Below, piece by piece: positions 36,361-45,488 of a DNA stretch of 64,000 bases; the stretch's first letter is position 1, and every line of letters starts with the position of its first letter. A program made the position numbers and the translations under genes. The DNA lies in assembly GCF_027484365.1 (NCBI RefSeq), contig NZ_JAIXTC010000024.1:26126-90125 (forward strand), read 5' to 3'. The notes under the pieces are model-generated. The model saw nothing but the letters and a program-made list of their open reading frames with translations, did not search any database and had not been told where the DNA came from. Source of the stretch: Brevundimonas sp. Lineage in GTDB: Bacteria > Pseudomonadota > Alphaproteobacteria > Caulobacterales > Caulobacteraceae.

Positions 36361-37463
36361 AACCGCCCCGGCTGACCTTCCGGCAGGGGGTGGGCTGGCT
36401 CGGCATCGCCCTTGTGCTTCTGCTCGCCGTCGCCGTCGCGGTCTGGCGCGGCGACATCCTCAAGGCCGGGTTGGACCCGCAGATTCCGTTCCAGACCTAC
36501 GACCCGCCGCCGGCGCCAGACTATCGGCAGGCCGACGCCTGGGCGATGCGCGAGATCCGCGCCCCGACGTCAGGACCGGCCGCGATCTTCTTCCTCCACT
36601 CCACCACCTTCGACGGCGGCAAGGACTGGAACGGACCGATCGGCGATCAGAAGGCCGACGCCTATCTGAAGCGGGTCGTCATCCCCAACTACGCCGGGCC
36701 GTTCGCCCGGGCCGGGGCCATCAGCCTGCCGCGCTATCGACAGGCCTCGCTTTACACCCGACTGACCCTGAGGGACGATGCCCGGGACGCCCGCGCCTTC
36801 GCCTACGGCGACGCTCTGGCCGCCTTCGAGACCTGGCTGACTGCGCATCCGACCGGACCTCTGGTGCTGGCGGGCGTGGAGCAGGGTGGAGACCTGATCG
36901 ACCGGCTGGTGCGCGAGCGGGTGGCCGGCGATCCGGCCCTGCAGCGCCGGATCGTCGCCGTCTATCTGATCGATGTGATCGTCGCCGCCAACAGCCTGTC
37001 GCCCGCCGTGCCGGCCTGCGCCACGGCGACCAGCATCGGCTGTGTGGTCGGCTGGTCCCAGGTCGGAGACGACAACGACGGCGCCGCCTGGCGGCGACTG
37101 CGACGGGCCCTCGTCTGGGACGAGGCCGGACGCCTGATCGATCTCGCCGACCGCCCGGCCCTGTGCGTCAACCCGGTCAGCGGGGCCCGCAGCGATGCGG
37201 CCGTCCCGGCGCGCCTGCACCATGGCGCCGCCAATGCGACAGGACTGGAATGGGGCGTGCGACCCGCCTTCATCGACCGGGCCATAGCGACGCAATGCCG
37301 CCACGGCATCCTGCGTCACGCCGAGCTCAAGACTGAATCGTTCCGCGAGGTCGGGAACTGGGCCGACCGCAGAAAAGCGCGTCCCTACAATCTCTTCTAT
37401 TCCGATATTGAGGAAGACGTTGAGCGCCGTCTCAATGTCTGGATCGCCTCCAACGGACTCTAG
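36357..37463 (+). CDS. DUF3089 family membrane-anchored protein (alpha/beta-hydrolase-like)
   Basis: 368 residues from GTG 36357. One N-terminal membrane anchor (LGIALVLLLAVAVAVW) and a periplasmic domain with AIFFLHSTTFDGGKDWNGPI, RYRQASLYTRL, RAFAYGDALAAFETWL and LVLAGVEQGGDLIDRL. In DUF3089 hydrolase-like proteins the last motif is normally GHSQG with the nucleophile serine; here it reads GVEQG, so the serine is missing. The gene is coupled to hldD, so a role in envelope biology is plausible but inferred. Its stop shares CTAG with recG. Confidence 0.8.
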   Translation: MKPPRLTFRQGVGWLGIALVLLLAVAVAVWRGDILKAGLDPQIPFQTYDPPPAPDYRQADAWAMREIRAPTSGPAAIFFLHSTTFDGGKDWNGPIGDQKADAYLKRVVIPNYAGPFARAGAISLPRYRQASLYTRLTLRDDARDARAFAYGDALAAFETWLTAHPTGPLVLAGVEQGGDLIDRLVRERVAGDPALQRRIVAVYLIDVIVAANSLSPAVPACATATSIGCVVGWSQVGDDNDGAAWRRLRRALVWDEAGRLIDLADRPALCVNPVSGARSDAAVPARLHHGAANATGLEWGVRPAFIDRAIATQCRHGILRHAELKTESFREVGNWADRRKARPYNLFYSDIEEDVERRLNVWIASNGL

Positions 37464-39574
37464 TCCAGTCCGGTCCGGTCGGTCTTCCAGTCGAACAGGG
37501 CCTCCAGCACCTTGATCGCCTCGCCGCGCGGGGTAGCCAGATCCGGATCTCGCCCCAGCACGAGCCGGGCGTCATCCGCGGCGGCCAGAAGCAACGACCG
37601 GTGGCGGATCGGGTCGGCGAACCGATAGGCCGGGAAACCGCTCTGCCTGAGCCCGAGGGGGTCGCCGCCGCCGCGCAGGCGGAAGTCCTCCTCCGCGATC
37701 TCGAATCCGTCCTCGCTGCGCCTCAGCGTCTCCAGCCGCTCGCGGGCGGTGTCCCCCAAAGTCGCTCCCTGACCGCCGTCCTGTCCCCCGTAGAGCAGGA
37801 TGCAGGCGCTTGATTTCGCCCCGCGCCCGACCCGGCCGCGCAGCTGGTGCAGCTGGGCCAGGCCGAACCGGTCCGCGTGCTCGATGACCATGATGGTGGC
37901 GTTGGGCACATCGACCCCGACCTCGACCACGGTCGTCGCCACCAGGACCGAAATCCGTCCATCGGCGAAATCGGCCATGACCGCCTCCCGCTCTGCGCCG
38001 GGCATCTGGCCGTGGGCCAGACCGACCTCGATCTTCAGGATGCGTCGCAGATCCCGGGCCCGCTCCTCGGCCGCCGCCAGATCACTGACCTCGGATTCCG
38101 CCACCAGCGGACAGATCCAGTAGGCTTGGGCGCCCCCTTCGACCGCCGCCTTCAATCGTTGGGCCACTTCACCGATCCGCGCGAGCGGCAGGACCGCGGT
38201 CGAGATCGGCGTCCGCCCCGGCGGCTTCTCCATCAGACGGCTGACCTCCAGCTCGCCATACTGGGTCAGCTCCAGGGTGCGGGGAATCGGCGTCGCCGAC
38301 ATCGTCAGAAGATGGACCCCGCCGATGCGTGGGTCGCCCTTGGCCTGCAGACGGGCGCGCTCGTTGACGCCGAAACGGTGCTGTTCGTCGATGACCGCCA
38401 GGGCCAGCCGGTCGAACCGCACCGAGTCCTGGAACAGGGCATGGGTGCCAATCGCGACCTTCGCCTCGCCCGACGCCAGGACCGCCAGCCGCTCGCGCCG
38501 TTCCCCCGCCGTGTCACGGCCGGTCAGCAGGACGGTCGCCGCGCCCGCCGCCTCCAGCATCGGCGCCAGCCGTTGGTAGTGCTGGCGGGCCAGGATTTCT
38601 GTCGGCGCCATCAGGGCCGACTGGAAACCAGCCGACGCCGCATCGGCCAGGGCCAGGGCCGCGACCGCCGTCTTGCCCGATCCGACGTCGCCCTGCAGCA
38701 GCCGCCCCATCTGTTCGCCAGAGGCGAGGTCGCGACGGATCTCCGTCAGGGCCTGGGCCTGGGCGCCGGTCAGGGAGAAGGGCAGGGCGGCCAGCAGCGC
38801 CTGCGACACCGCTCCGGGCGCCATGACGGGCGCCGGCGTGATCTGGCGTGCCCGCTTACGCCGGGCCAACGCCAGCTGGTGCGCGAACAGTTCGTCATAG
38901 GCCAGCCTCTGTCGCGGCGCGGCGTCGGGCGACAGATCGGCCTCGCCGGTCGGGGCATGGAGGGCCGCGATCGCGGCATGCCAGCCCGGCCAGCGCTGTT
39001 TCGCCAGCCATGCCGAGTCCTGCCATTCGTCCAGCTCCGGCGCGACGGCCAGGGCGCCCAGCGCCAATTTCCTTACGACCCGAGACGTCAGACCGGCGGT
39101 CGCCGGATAGACAGGCTCGACGGCGGGGATCTCTTCGCCCTGGTCCAGCGGCACGATCCAGTCGGGGTGGACGATCTGCACCTCGCCGTTGAACCGCTCG
39201 ACCTTGCCGGAGACCAGCCGCCGCTCGCCCTGTGGCAGCTGCCGGTCGATATGCTGGGGGCTGCCGCCGAACCAGATCAGATGGACAAAGCCGGTGTCAT
39301 CGCTGGCCCGGACCTTGAGCGGCACGCCCGGGCGACCCGGCGCGATCATCCGGTCGACAATGACGTCGAAAACACCGACCTCGCCCTCCACCGCGTCCGC
39401 CGCATTCGTCCGCCGTCGTGTGATCATGCCCGACGGCGCCAGAAACAACACGTCGCGCACCAGCGGCCCGGCCAGCTTCTGGATCAGGGGCGCGACCTTG
39501 GTCCCCACCCCCTTCAGGCTGGTGACCTCCGCGAACAGGGGAAAGAGAATCTGGGGCCGCATCGCTGATGACAT
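37460..39574 (-). CDS. recG: ATP-dependent DNA helicase RecG
   Basis: 704 residues (700 if ATG 39562 is used). Remodels stalled forks and branched DNA. The N-terminal wedge/OB region begins TSLKGVGTKVAPLIQKL; helicase motifs are GDVGSGKTAVAALAL (Walker A), VIDEQHRFGVNERARL (DEQH box), SATPIPRTL, and VATTVVEVGVDVPNATIM with LHQLRGRVGRG. Divergent from sdhE by about 61 bases. Confidence 0.97.
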   Translation of the reverse strand: MSSAMRPQILFPLFAEVTSLKGVGTKVAPLIQKLAGPLVRDVLFLAPSGMITRRRTNAADAVEGEVGVFDVIVDRMIAPGRPGVPLKVRASDDTGFVHLIWFGGSPQHIDRQLPQGERRLVSGKVERFNGEVQIVHPDWIVPLDQGEEIPAVEPVYPATAGLTSRVVRKLALGALAVAPELDEWQDSAWLAKQRWPGWHAAIAALHAPTGEADLSPDAAPRQRLAYDELFAHQLALARRKRARQITPAPVMAPGAVSQALLAALPFSLTGAQAQALTEIRRDLASGEQMGRLLQGDVGSGKTAVAALALADAASAGFQSALMAPTEILARQHYQRLAPMLEAAGAATVLLTGRDTAGERRERLAVLASGEAKVAIGTHALFQDSVRFDRLALAVIDEQHRFGVNERARLQAKGDPRIGGVHLLTMSATPIPRTLELTQYGELEVSRLMEKPPGRTPISTAVLPLARIGEVAQRLKAAVEGGAQAYWICPLVAESEVSDLAAAEERARDLRRILKIEVGLAHGQMPGAEREAVMADFADGRISVLVATTVVEVGVDVPNATIMVIEHADRFGLAQLHQLRGRVGRGAKSSACILLYGGQDGGQGATLGDTARERLETLRRSEDGFEIAEEDFRLRGGGDPLGLRQSGFPAYRFADPIRHRSLLLAAADDARLVLGRDPDLATPRGEAIKVLEALFDWKTDRTGLD

Positions 39575-39635
39575 TAGACGGCGCGAGCCCGCTGGCGAAA
39601 CGCGGGATGGATCGCTATCTCAACGCATCTGTTGA

Positions 39636-39980
39636 ATGACCGAACGGGCAAGGATTCTTGTGGCCGATAACGACGCGCGTGCCGAAACTGAACTTCACCA
39701 GCAAAGGCTGGGCCGGATCACCTTCCGGGCGTGGCGGCGCGGCTTCCGCGAGGCGGACCTGGTGCTCGGCCCGTTCATGGAGCGTGAGGGCCCGACCCTG
39801 AGCGACGCCGACCTCGACGCGCTGGAGGTCCTGCTGGCCGAGGATAACGATCACGACCTCTACGCCTGGATCATCGAGACCAGGCCCACGCCGCCCGAGC
39901 ATGACACGCCGCTGATGACGAAACTGCGCGTCTTCATGCGCGCCCACGTCGCCACGGCCGTGGCCGAGGGGGCGGGCTGA
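39636..39980 (+). CDS. sdhE: Succinate dehydrogenase FAD assembly factor 2 (SdhE, DUF339)
   Basis: 114 residues. Promotes covalent flavinylation of SdhA. The signature is RITFRAWRRGFREADLVLG with the RGxxE motif, followed by LDALEVLLAEDNDHDLYAWI. It is longer than E. coli SdhE (88) at both ends. ATG 39636 lies close to recG in the opposite direction. The TGA shares its last base with the mfd ATG. The recG/sdhE/mfd order is conserved in alphaproteobacteria. Confidence 0.93.
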   Translation: MTERARILVADNDARAETELHQQRLGRITFRAWRRGFREADLVLGPFMEREGPTLSDADLDALEVLLAEDNDHDLYAWIIETRPTPPEHDTPLMTKLRVFMRAHVATAVAEGAG

Positions 39981-42900
39981 TGGACGGCGCACGGATGAAC
40001 CAACGCACCGATCACGAACTGGGCGGCGCGCCCGAGGGGCTTGATGCGCTCGTCGTCGCCGAACGGCTCCAGGCCGCGGGCGGGATCGGGGTCTTCGTGG
40101 CGCGGGATTATTCGCGCTCCGGCGCCTTCATCCAGGCTTTCCGGTTCTTCGCCAAGGACATCGAGATCGTAGAGTTTCCGGCCTGGGACTGCCTGCCCTA
40201 CGACCGGTTGAGCCCGACCTCGGGCGTTTCCGCCGAGCGGATGGCGGCCCTGACGGCCCTGGCCAAACGCGGTCTCGACGATCAGGCCCCCATGTTGGTC
40301 GTCACGTCCGTCGCGGCGGCGATGCAGCGAACCCCGCCGCGCGAGGCCACCTTCGCCGCCAGCTTCGAAGCCCGTGTCGGCCGTGATCTGGATACGAAGG
40401 CTCTCGAAACCTATTTCACCACCAACGGCTACATGCGCGCCTCGACCGTCAACGAGCGCGGCGAATACGCCATCCGGGGCGGCGTCATCGACGTCTTCCC
40501 GCCGGGGTTCGAGGAGCCGGTGCGGCTCGACATGTTCGGCTCCGAGCTGGAATCGATCCGCACCTTCGATCCAGCGACCCAACGTTCGACCGGCCAGCGC
40601 AAGGAAGTGTCGCTGTCGCCCGTGTCCGAGGCTCTGCTGGACGCGGAGACCATCAGCCGCTTCCGCACCGGTTATCTGAACCTGTTCGGCGCCCCCGGCG
40701 ACGACCCCCTCTACGCGACCCTCAGCGAGGGCGCGCGGCGTCAGGGCATGGAGCACTGGATTCCTCTGCTCTACGACCGTCTCGAGACCCTGTTCGACTA
40801 TCTGCCCGACCGCGCCTCAATCTTCCTCGACCACCAGGTCGAGGCCGCGCGCGCCGAACGCTGGAACCTGACCCGCGACGCCTGGGAGGCCCGTCAGGAG
40901 GCGTCGAAGGCCCAGTCCGCCAAAGGAGGGGGCGGCGCCGCCAACCGTGCCTTGCCGCCGGACCGGCTCTACCTGCCCGACGCCGATTGGAACTCTGCCT
41001 TGGCCGGGCGCACCGTCCGTCGCCTGTCGCCGTTCTACGCGGCGGCCGAGGATGCCGGCGGTAATCTTGGCCGCACCTTCGGCACTGAGCGCGCCCGGGA
41101 CAGCGTCAACCTGTTCGAGGCCGTCGCCGATCATGCGGCGAAGCTGAAGGCCGACGGCAAACGGGTCCTGTTCGCCTCCTGGAGCGAGGGCTCGTCCGAC
41201 CGGCTCGGCGTCATGCTGGCCGATCACGGGCTGGAACATGTCGTCGCGGTGCGCGACTGGGCCGATGTGCAGGCGGCGTCGAAGGACCTCTATCTGCGCG
41301 CCGTCCTGCCGGTGGAGCACGGGTTCACGACCGGCGACCTCGCGGTCATCTCGGAAACCGACATCCTCGGCGACCGGCTGGCGCGGCCGAAGCGCAAGCG
41401 CCGGGCCTCCAACTTCCTCGCCGAAGCCTCGGCCCTGACGACCGGGGACCTCGTCGTCCACCTGGATCACGGCATCGGCCGCTATGAAGGTCTCAAGACG
41501 CTCGAGATCCAGGAGGCACCGCACGACTGCCTGGAGCTGCTCTATGCCGGTGAGAGCAAACTTTATCTGCCGGTTGAAAACATTGATCTTCTGACCCGGT
41601 ACGGCTCGGAGTCCGACGGGGTCCAGCTGGACCGTCTCGGCGGCGCGGCCTGGCAGGGACGCAAGGCCAAGGCCAAGGCCCGCCTGCGCGATATGGCCGA
41701 AGGGCTGATCGCCCTGGCCGCCAAACGTGCGCTGCGGGTCGGGGAGGCGATCACTCCGCCGGCCGGTCTGTTCGACGAGTTCTGCGCCCGCTTCCCCTAT
41801 GAGGAGACGGACGACCAGCTCAACGCCATCGGCGATGTGCTGGAGGACCTCGGCAAGGGCGTGCCGATGGACCGGCTGATCTGCGGCGACGTCGGCTTCG
41901 GCAAGACCGAGGTGGCCATCCGCGCCGCCTTCGTCGTGGCCATGAGCGGGCAACAGGTTGCCATCGTCTGTCCGACGACGCTGCTGGCCCGCCAGCATTT
42001 CAAGACCTTCTCGGAACGGTTCGCCGGCTGGCCGATCAAGGTCCGCCACCTGTCGCGCATGGTCACCGCCAAGGACGCGGCCGAGACGCGCGCCGGTCTG
42101 AAGGACGGCAGTTTCGAGATCGTCGTCGGCACCCACGCCGTCCTCGCCGAACAGGTCGGATTCAAGGACCTCGGCCTCGTCATCGTCGACGAGGAGCAGC
42201 ATTTCGGGGTCAAGCACAAGGAGAAGCTCAAGAGCCTCCGCGCCGACGTCCACCTGCTGACCCTTACCGCCACCCCGATCCCGCGCACCCTGCAGATGGC
42301 CCTCTCGGGCATCCGCGAGATGTCGATCATCGCCACCCCGCCAGTCGATCGCCTCGCCGTACGGACCTATGTCGCGCCGTGGGACCCGGTCATGGTGCGA
42401 GAGGCCCTGCTGCGTGAGAAATATCGCGGGGGCCAGGCCTTCTACGTCTGCCCGCGCCTGTCGGACCTCCCGGATATCGAGGAGTTCCTCCGCGTCCAGG
42501 TGCCGGAGATAAAATTCGTTGTCGGTCACGGCCAGATGAGCCCGACCCAGCTCGAAGACGTGATGAGCGCCTTCTACGACGGCTCCTACGATGTGTTGGT
42601 CTCGACCACGATCGTCGAGAGCGGCATCGACATACCGACCGCCAACACCTTGATCGTGCACCGGGCCGACATGTTCGGCCTGGCCCAGCTGCACCAGATT
42701 CGCGGACGCATCGGTCGCTCCAAGGCCCGGGCCTTCGCCTATCTGACCGTCGATCCGAAGCGGCCCCTGACCCTCTCGGCCGAGCGCCGCCTGCAAGTGC
42801 TCCAGTCGCTCGACAACCTCGGCGCCGGTTTCCAGCTGGCCAGCCACGACCTGGATCAGCGCGGCGGCGGCAACCTGCTGGGCGACGAACAGTCGGGCCA

Positions 42901-43447
42901 TATCCGCGAGGTCGGGGTCGAACTGTACCAGCAGATGCTGGAGGACGCGGTCGCCGAGCTGCGCCAGAACGGCGAGTCCGGGCCGGTCGACCGCGGCTGG
43001 TCTCCGGCCATCAATGTGGGTGCGGCCGTATTGATTCCAGAAGATTACGTCTCGGACCTCAACGTCCGCCTCAGCCTTTACCGTCGCCTGTCCGACGCCG
43101 AGAAGACGGAGGAGCGCGAGGCCCTGGCCGCCGAACTGATCGACCGGTTCGGGCCCCTGCCGGACGAGGCCAAACAGCTTCTGCGCATCGTCGGGGTCAA
43201 GGCCAGTTGCAAGACCGCGATGATCGAGCGGATCGACATCGGGCCCAAGGGCTGCGTCCTGACCCTGCGCAACAACACCTTCCCCAATCCGATGGGACTG
43301 GTCGGACTGATCCAGAAGAACCATGCCAGCTGGAAAATCCGGCCGGACCAGAAGATCGTGGTCAAGGGCGACTGGCCGACGCCGGAGGATCGACTGAAGG
43401 TCGCCGAACGGATCACCACCGATCTGGCGCGGGTCGCCGGGGCTTGA
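39980..43447 (+). CDS. mfd: Transcription-repair coupling factor Mfd
   Basis: 1155 residues. Removes stalled RNA polymerase and recruits UvrA. UvrB-homology domain at the N-terminus (FPAWDCLPYDRLSPTSGVSAERM, YAIRGGVIDVFPPG), the RNAP-interacting domain near residues 475-560 (GDLVVHLDHGIGRYEGL), and helicase motifs GDVGFGKTEVAIRAAF, VDEEQHFGVKHKEKL, TATPIPRTLQMAL and STTIVESGIDIPTANTL with LHQIRGRIGRS. The C-terminal TRCF domain is complete. ATG 39980 or 39995 may be used. The stop overlaps the GNAT gene as TTGA. Confidence 0.97.
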   Translation: MDGARMNQRTDHELGGAPEGLDALVVAERLQAAGGIGVFVARDYSRSGAFIQAFRFFAKDIEIVEFPAWDCLPYDRLSPTSGVSAERMAALTALAKRGLDDQAPMLVVTSVAAAMQRTPPREATFAASFEARVGRDLDTKALETYFTTNGYMRASTVNERGEYAIRGGVIDVFPPGFEEPVRLDMFGSELESIRTFDPATQRSTGQRKEVSLSPVSEALLDAETISRFRTGYLNLFGAPGDDPLYATLSEGARRQGMEHWIPLLYDRLETLFDYLPDRASIFLDHQVEAARAERWNLTRDAWEARQEASKAQSAKGGGGAANRALPPDRLYLPDADWNSALAGRTVRRLSPFYAAAEDAGGNLGRTFGTERARDSVNLFEAVADHAAKLKADGKRVLFASWSEGSSDRLGVMLADHGLEHVVAVRDWADVQAASKDLYLRAVLPVEHGFTTGDLAVISETDILGDRLARPKRKRRASNFLAEASALTTGDLVVHLDHGIGRYEGLKTLEIQEAPHDCLELLYAGESKLYLPVENIDLLTRYGSESDGVQLDRLGGAAWQGRKAKAKARLRDMAEGLIALAAKRALRVGEAITPPAGLFDEFCARFPYEETDDQLNAIGDVLEDLGKGVPMDRLICGDVGFGKTEVAIRAAFVVAMSGQQVAIVCPTTLLARQHFKTFSERFAGWPIKVRHLSRMVTAKDAAETRAGLKDGSFEIVVGTHAVLAEQVGFKDLGLVIVDEEQHFGVKHKEKLKSLRADVHLLTLTATPIPRTLQMALSGIREMSIIATPPVDRLAVRTYVAPWDPVMVREALLREKYRGGQAFYVCPRLSDLPDIEEFLRVQVPEIKFVVGHGQMSPTQLEDVMSAFYDGSYDVLVSTTIVESGIDIPTANTLIVHRADMFGLAQLHQIRGRIGRSKARAFAYLTVDPKRPLTLSAERRLQVLQSLDNLGAGFQLASHDLDQRGGGNLLGDEQSGHIREVGVELYQQMLEDAVAELRQNGESGPVDRGWSPAINVGAAVLIPEDYVSDLNVRLSLYRRLSDAEKTEEREALAAELIDRFGPLPDEAKQLLRIVGVKASCKTAMIERIDIGPKGCVLTLRNNTFPNPMGLVGLIQKNHASWKIRPDQKIVVKGDWPTPEDRLKVAERITTDLARVAGA

Positions 43448-43938
43448 GCCGGGTCGGCGTCCGGCCCGCGACCGAAGCCGACTGGCCGGCTATCTGGCCG
43501 ATCGTCGAGGCTGTGGTGCAGGCGGGCGAGACCTACACCTGGCCGCGCGACCTCACGGAATCCGCCGCCAGGGCGATCTGGATGCAGACGCCGCCGGGCC
43601 TCACCCTGGTGGCCGTCGACGGCGACCGGGTTCTGGGCAGCGCCACGATCAAGCCTAACCAGCCGGGACCGGGCTCGCATGTCGCCAACGCCGGCTTCAT
43701 GGTCGGGCCGGCGGCGCGGGGCCGGGGCGTGGGTCGTCTTCTGGGGGAGGCGGCTCTGGACCAGGCCCGCTCCGCCGGGTTCCGTGCCATGCAGTTCAAC
43801 GCCGTGGTCGAGACCAACACGACCGCTGTCGCCCTTTGGAAGTCGCTGGGCTTTACCGTCGTCGGCACCGTGCCGGGCGCGTTCGACCATCCGGTCCAAG
43901 GCCTCGTCGGCCTGCATATCATGCACCGCAAGCTCTGA
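43444..43938 (+). CDS. GNAT family N-acetyltransferase
   Basis: 164 residues from TTG 43444, overlapping the mfd stop (TTGA); no in-frame ATG or GTG precedes the conserved start VRPATEADWPAIWPIV. The acetyl-CoA loop is GPAARGRGVGRLLGEAAL and the C-terminal NTTAVALWKSLGFTVVGTVPGAF is typical of phosphinothricin/L-amino-acid acetyltransferase-like members. The substrate is unknown. Confidence 0.9.
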   Translation: MSRVGVRPATEADWPAIWPIVEAVVQAGETYTWPRDLTESAARAIWMQTPPGLTLVAVDGDRVLGSATIKPNQPGPGSHVANAGFMVGPAARGRGVGRLLGEAALDQARSAGFRAMQFNAVVETNTTAVALWKSLGFTVVGTVPGAFDHPVQGLVGLHIMHRKL

Positions 43939-43963
43939 TCCGGGCGGTCAGGCAGTCAGGCGT

Positions 43964-45283
43964 TCAGACAGGTTGGCCCTGCATGTCGGCCGAGGCGCGT
44001 TCGAGAACGGCGGCGGCCCCTTCGCCCGGCATCAGTTCGGCGACGCCGACGCTGAACTCGACCACGAACGGGGTCCGGTCAGGACCGGCATCGAAGGCGG
44101 TGCAGCCGATCACCGCCGCGATCCTCTCGACCGCCAGCCGGGCCGCCGGACCGGGCGTGGCGGGCAGGGCCAGGGCGAAGACCTCGGGGGCCAGTCGAGC
44201 CGCCGTATCCTCGACCCTGACCAGACGCGACACCATGGCGCCGATCTGGGGCATGGCGCGATCCAGCCAGCCGCCCTGACGCGCGTGGATAAGGCTGTCA
44301 CCCTCTGCGACGCGCAGGACGCAGACCGATAGCGGACGGCGCCGGGCCGAGGCGGCCTCCGCGACCCGGCCCAGATGGCTGGCGAACAGGTGGCGGGTGA
44401 ACAGGCCGGTCGACGGATCCATGATCCCGGCGCCCCGCGCCCCTTCCAGCGCCTTGCGAATGCCCAGATGACGCCGGTGAGTCCGCGCGAGGTCCAGCAC
44501 GCGCGCCGCAGCCTCCGGCTCCGGCGTATCGGCGGCCGCCACCTCCGAGAAGCCCCTGTTATAGAGTTCGCTCAGGTTGATCTCGCCTTCGGAGCGCAGA
44601 TAGAGGGCCAGAGGAATGTGATAGAGACGCGTGTTCCGCTTCATGCCCGAGGCGATGGACAGGGCAGGCGCATGGTCCGGCGCGCCCCACAGTACCGCCG
44701 CATCGAAGGCGCTCTCATGCAGATAGTCGAAGGCAGTGTAAGGCGTCGGAGCCGCCACCACCTCGGCGCCCGCAGCGGTCAGGGTGTTCGACAGGGCGAT
44801 GAACCGGTGGTCCGGCGCTCCGGCGATCAGAACGCGCACCGGCCCCGGATCCGGCAGGCCGGGATCAAGCGTCGCACCGTGCAGGGCGAAGGTCGCCTGG
44901 CGCAGGCGAAACTCTTCCTCGGCGATGGCCGCGCGCACCAGTTGCTCGATGCGCAGGGCGGCCTGGGCCGGATGGGGCGGCTCGGCCATGGTCAGATCGA
45001 AGGTCCCCGCTGGCAGGCCCGCGGCCCTCGGCCCGAGGGCGATGACCGGAAGCCGTCGCGCGCCGGCAGCCCGCCGCAAGGCGTCAGGCAGGGCCTCGAT
45101 CTCGGGATGGTTCGAGTCGAGAATCGCGGCTTCCAGGGTGAAGTCGGTCAGGGCGGCCACGGCGGCGGCGCCGGATCGAGCCGTCACCGTTCGCCAACCC
45201 AGCGAGTCCAGCCCCCCGCACAGGGCACCGATCCGCTCATCCGTCTCGGCGACGACCAGAATGCGTGGATCCGAAGCTGAAAT
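43964..45283 (-). CDS. PopA-like c-di-GMP effector: two receiver-like domains and degenerate GGDEF domain
   Basis: 439 residues if started at ATT 45283 (see separate RBS). Receiver 1 has the strand RILVVAETDER, acidic E13/D15 and a possible phospho-Asp56 (AAILDSNHPE). Receiver 2 (about 148-265, VRVLIAGAPDHRFIALSNTL) lacks the Asp (AAVLWGAPDH). The GGDEF domain begins MDPSTGLFTRHLF, but the active site reads APEVF (365-369) while the upstream inhibitory site RVED (356-359, RxxD) is kept. This is the architecture of Caulobacter PopA, which binds c-di-GMP and helps ClpXP destroy CtrA. Starting at GTG 45187 would delete the first strand of receiver 1. The PopA identity is inferred from architecture. 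Confidence 0.8.
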   Translation of the reverse strand: MSASDPRILVVAETDERIGALCGGLDSLGWRTVTARSGAAAVAALTDFTLEAAILDSNHPEIEALPDALRRAAGARRLPVIALGPRAAGLPAGTFDLTMAEPPHPAQAALRIEQLVRAAIAEEEFRLRQATFALHGATLDPGLPDPGPVRVLIAGAPDHRFIALSNTLTAAGAEVVAAPTPYTAFDYLHESAFDAAVLWGAPDHAPALSIASGMKRNTRLYHIPLALYLRSEGEINLSELYNRGFSEVAAADTPEPEAAARVLDLARTHRRHLGIRKALEGARGAGIMDPSTGLFTRHLFASHLGRVAEAASARRRPLSVCVLRVAEGDSLIHARQGGWLDRAMPQIGAMVSRLVRVEDTAARLAPEVFALALPATPGPAARLAVERIAAVIGCTAFDAGPDRTPFVVEFSVGVAELMPGEGAAAVLERASADMQGQPV

Positions 45284-45290
45284 CGCTGAA

Positions 45291-45298
45291 CTCCCCCT
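45291..45298 (-). promoter_or_regulatory. Ribosome binding site for ATT start of PopA-like gene
   Basis: Read on the minus strand, AGGGGGAG is followed by 7 bases and then ATT (45283-45281), the frame of the conserved receiver domain. No ATG, GTG or TTG occurs in this frame upstream of 45187 near the domain start. Confidence 0.5.
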
Positions 45299-45488
45299 GC
45301 ACGACCCGCGGCCGCAGCTCCTGGCGGAGCGAGCGGACCATACCGACGCGCCCCGGTTCGGCGCAACGGGCCATATGCCCGCGACAGGGGAAAACGACGA
45401 AGGGCCGCCGCTTCCATATCGGCCTTTTTCCGCTAATGTCGCGCGCTGGGCTACGGCGGGAACCGGCTTGAGCGGACAAACAAGCGAA

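Noticed and set aside
37847..39568. 573-residue open frame opposite recG
   Set aside because: Shadow of recG; composition rich in Arg/Gln/His without motifs.
40817..43324. 835-residue open frame on the minus strand opposite mfd
   Set aside because: Shadow of mfd codon bias; no conserved sequence.
43964..45187. PopA-like gene as an active diguanylate cyclase
   Set aside because: The active-site motif reads APEVF instead of GGDEF, so synthesis of c-di-GMP is not expected.
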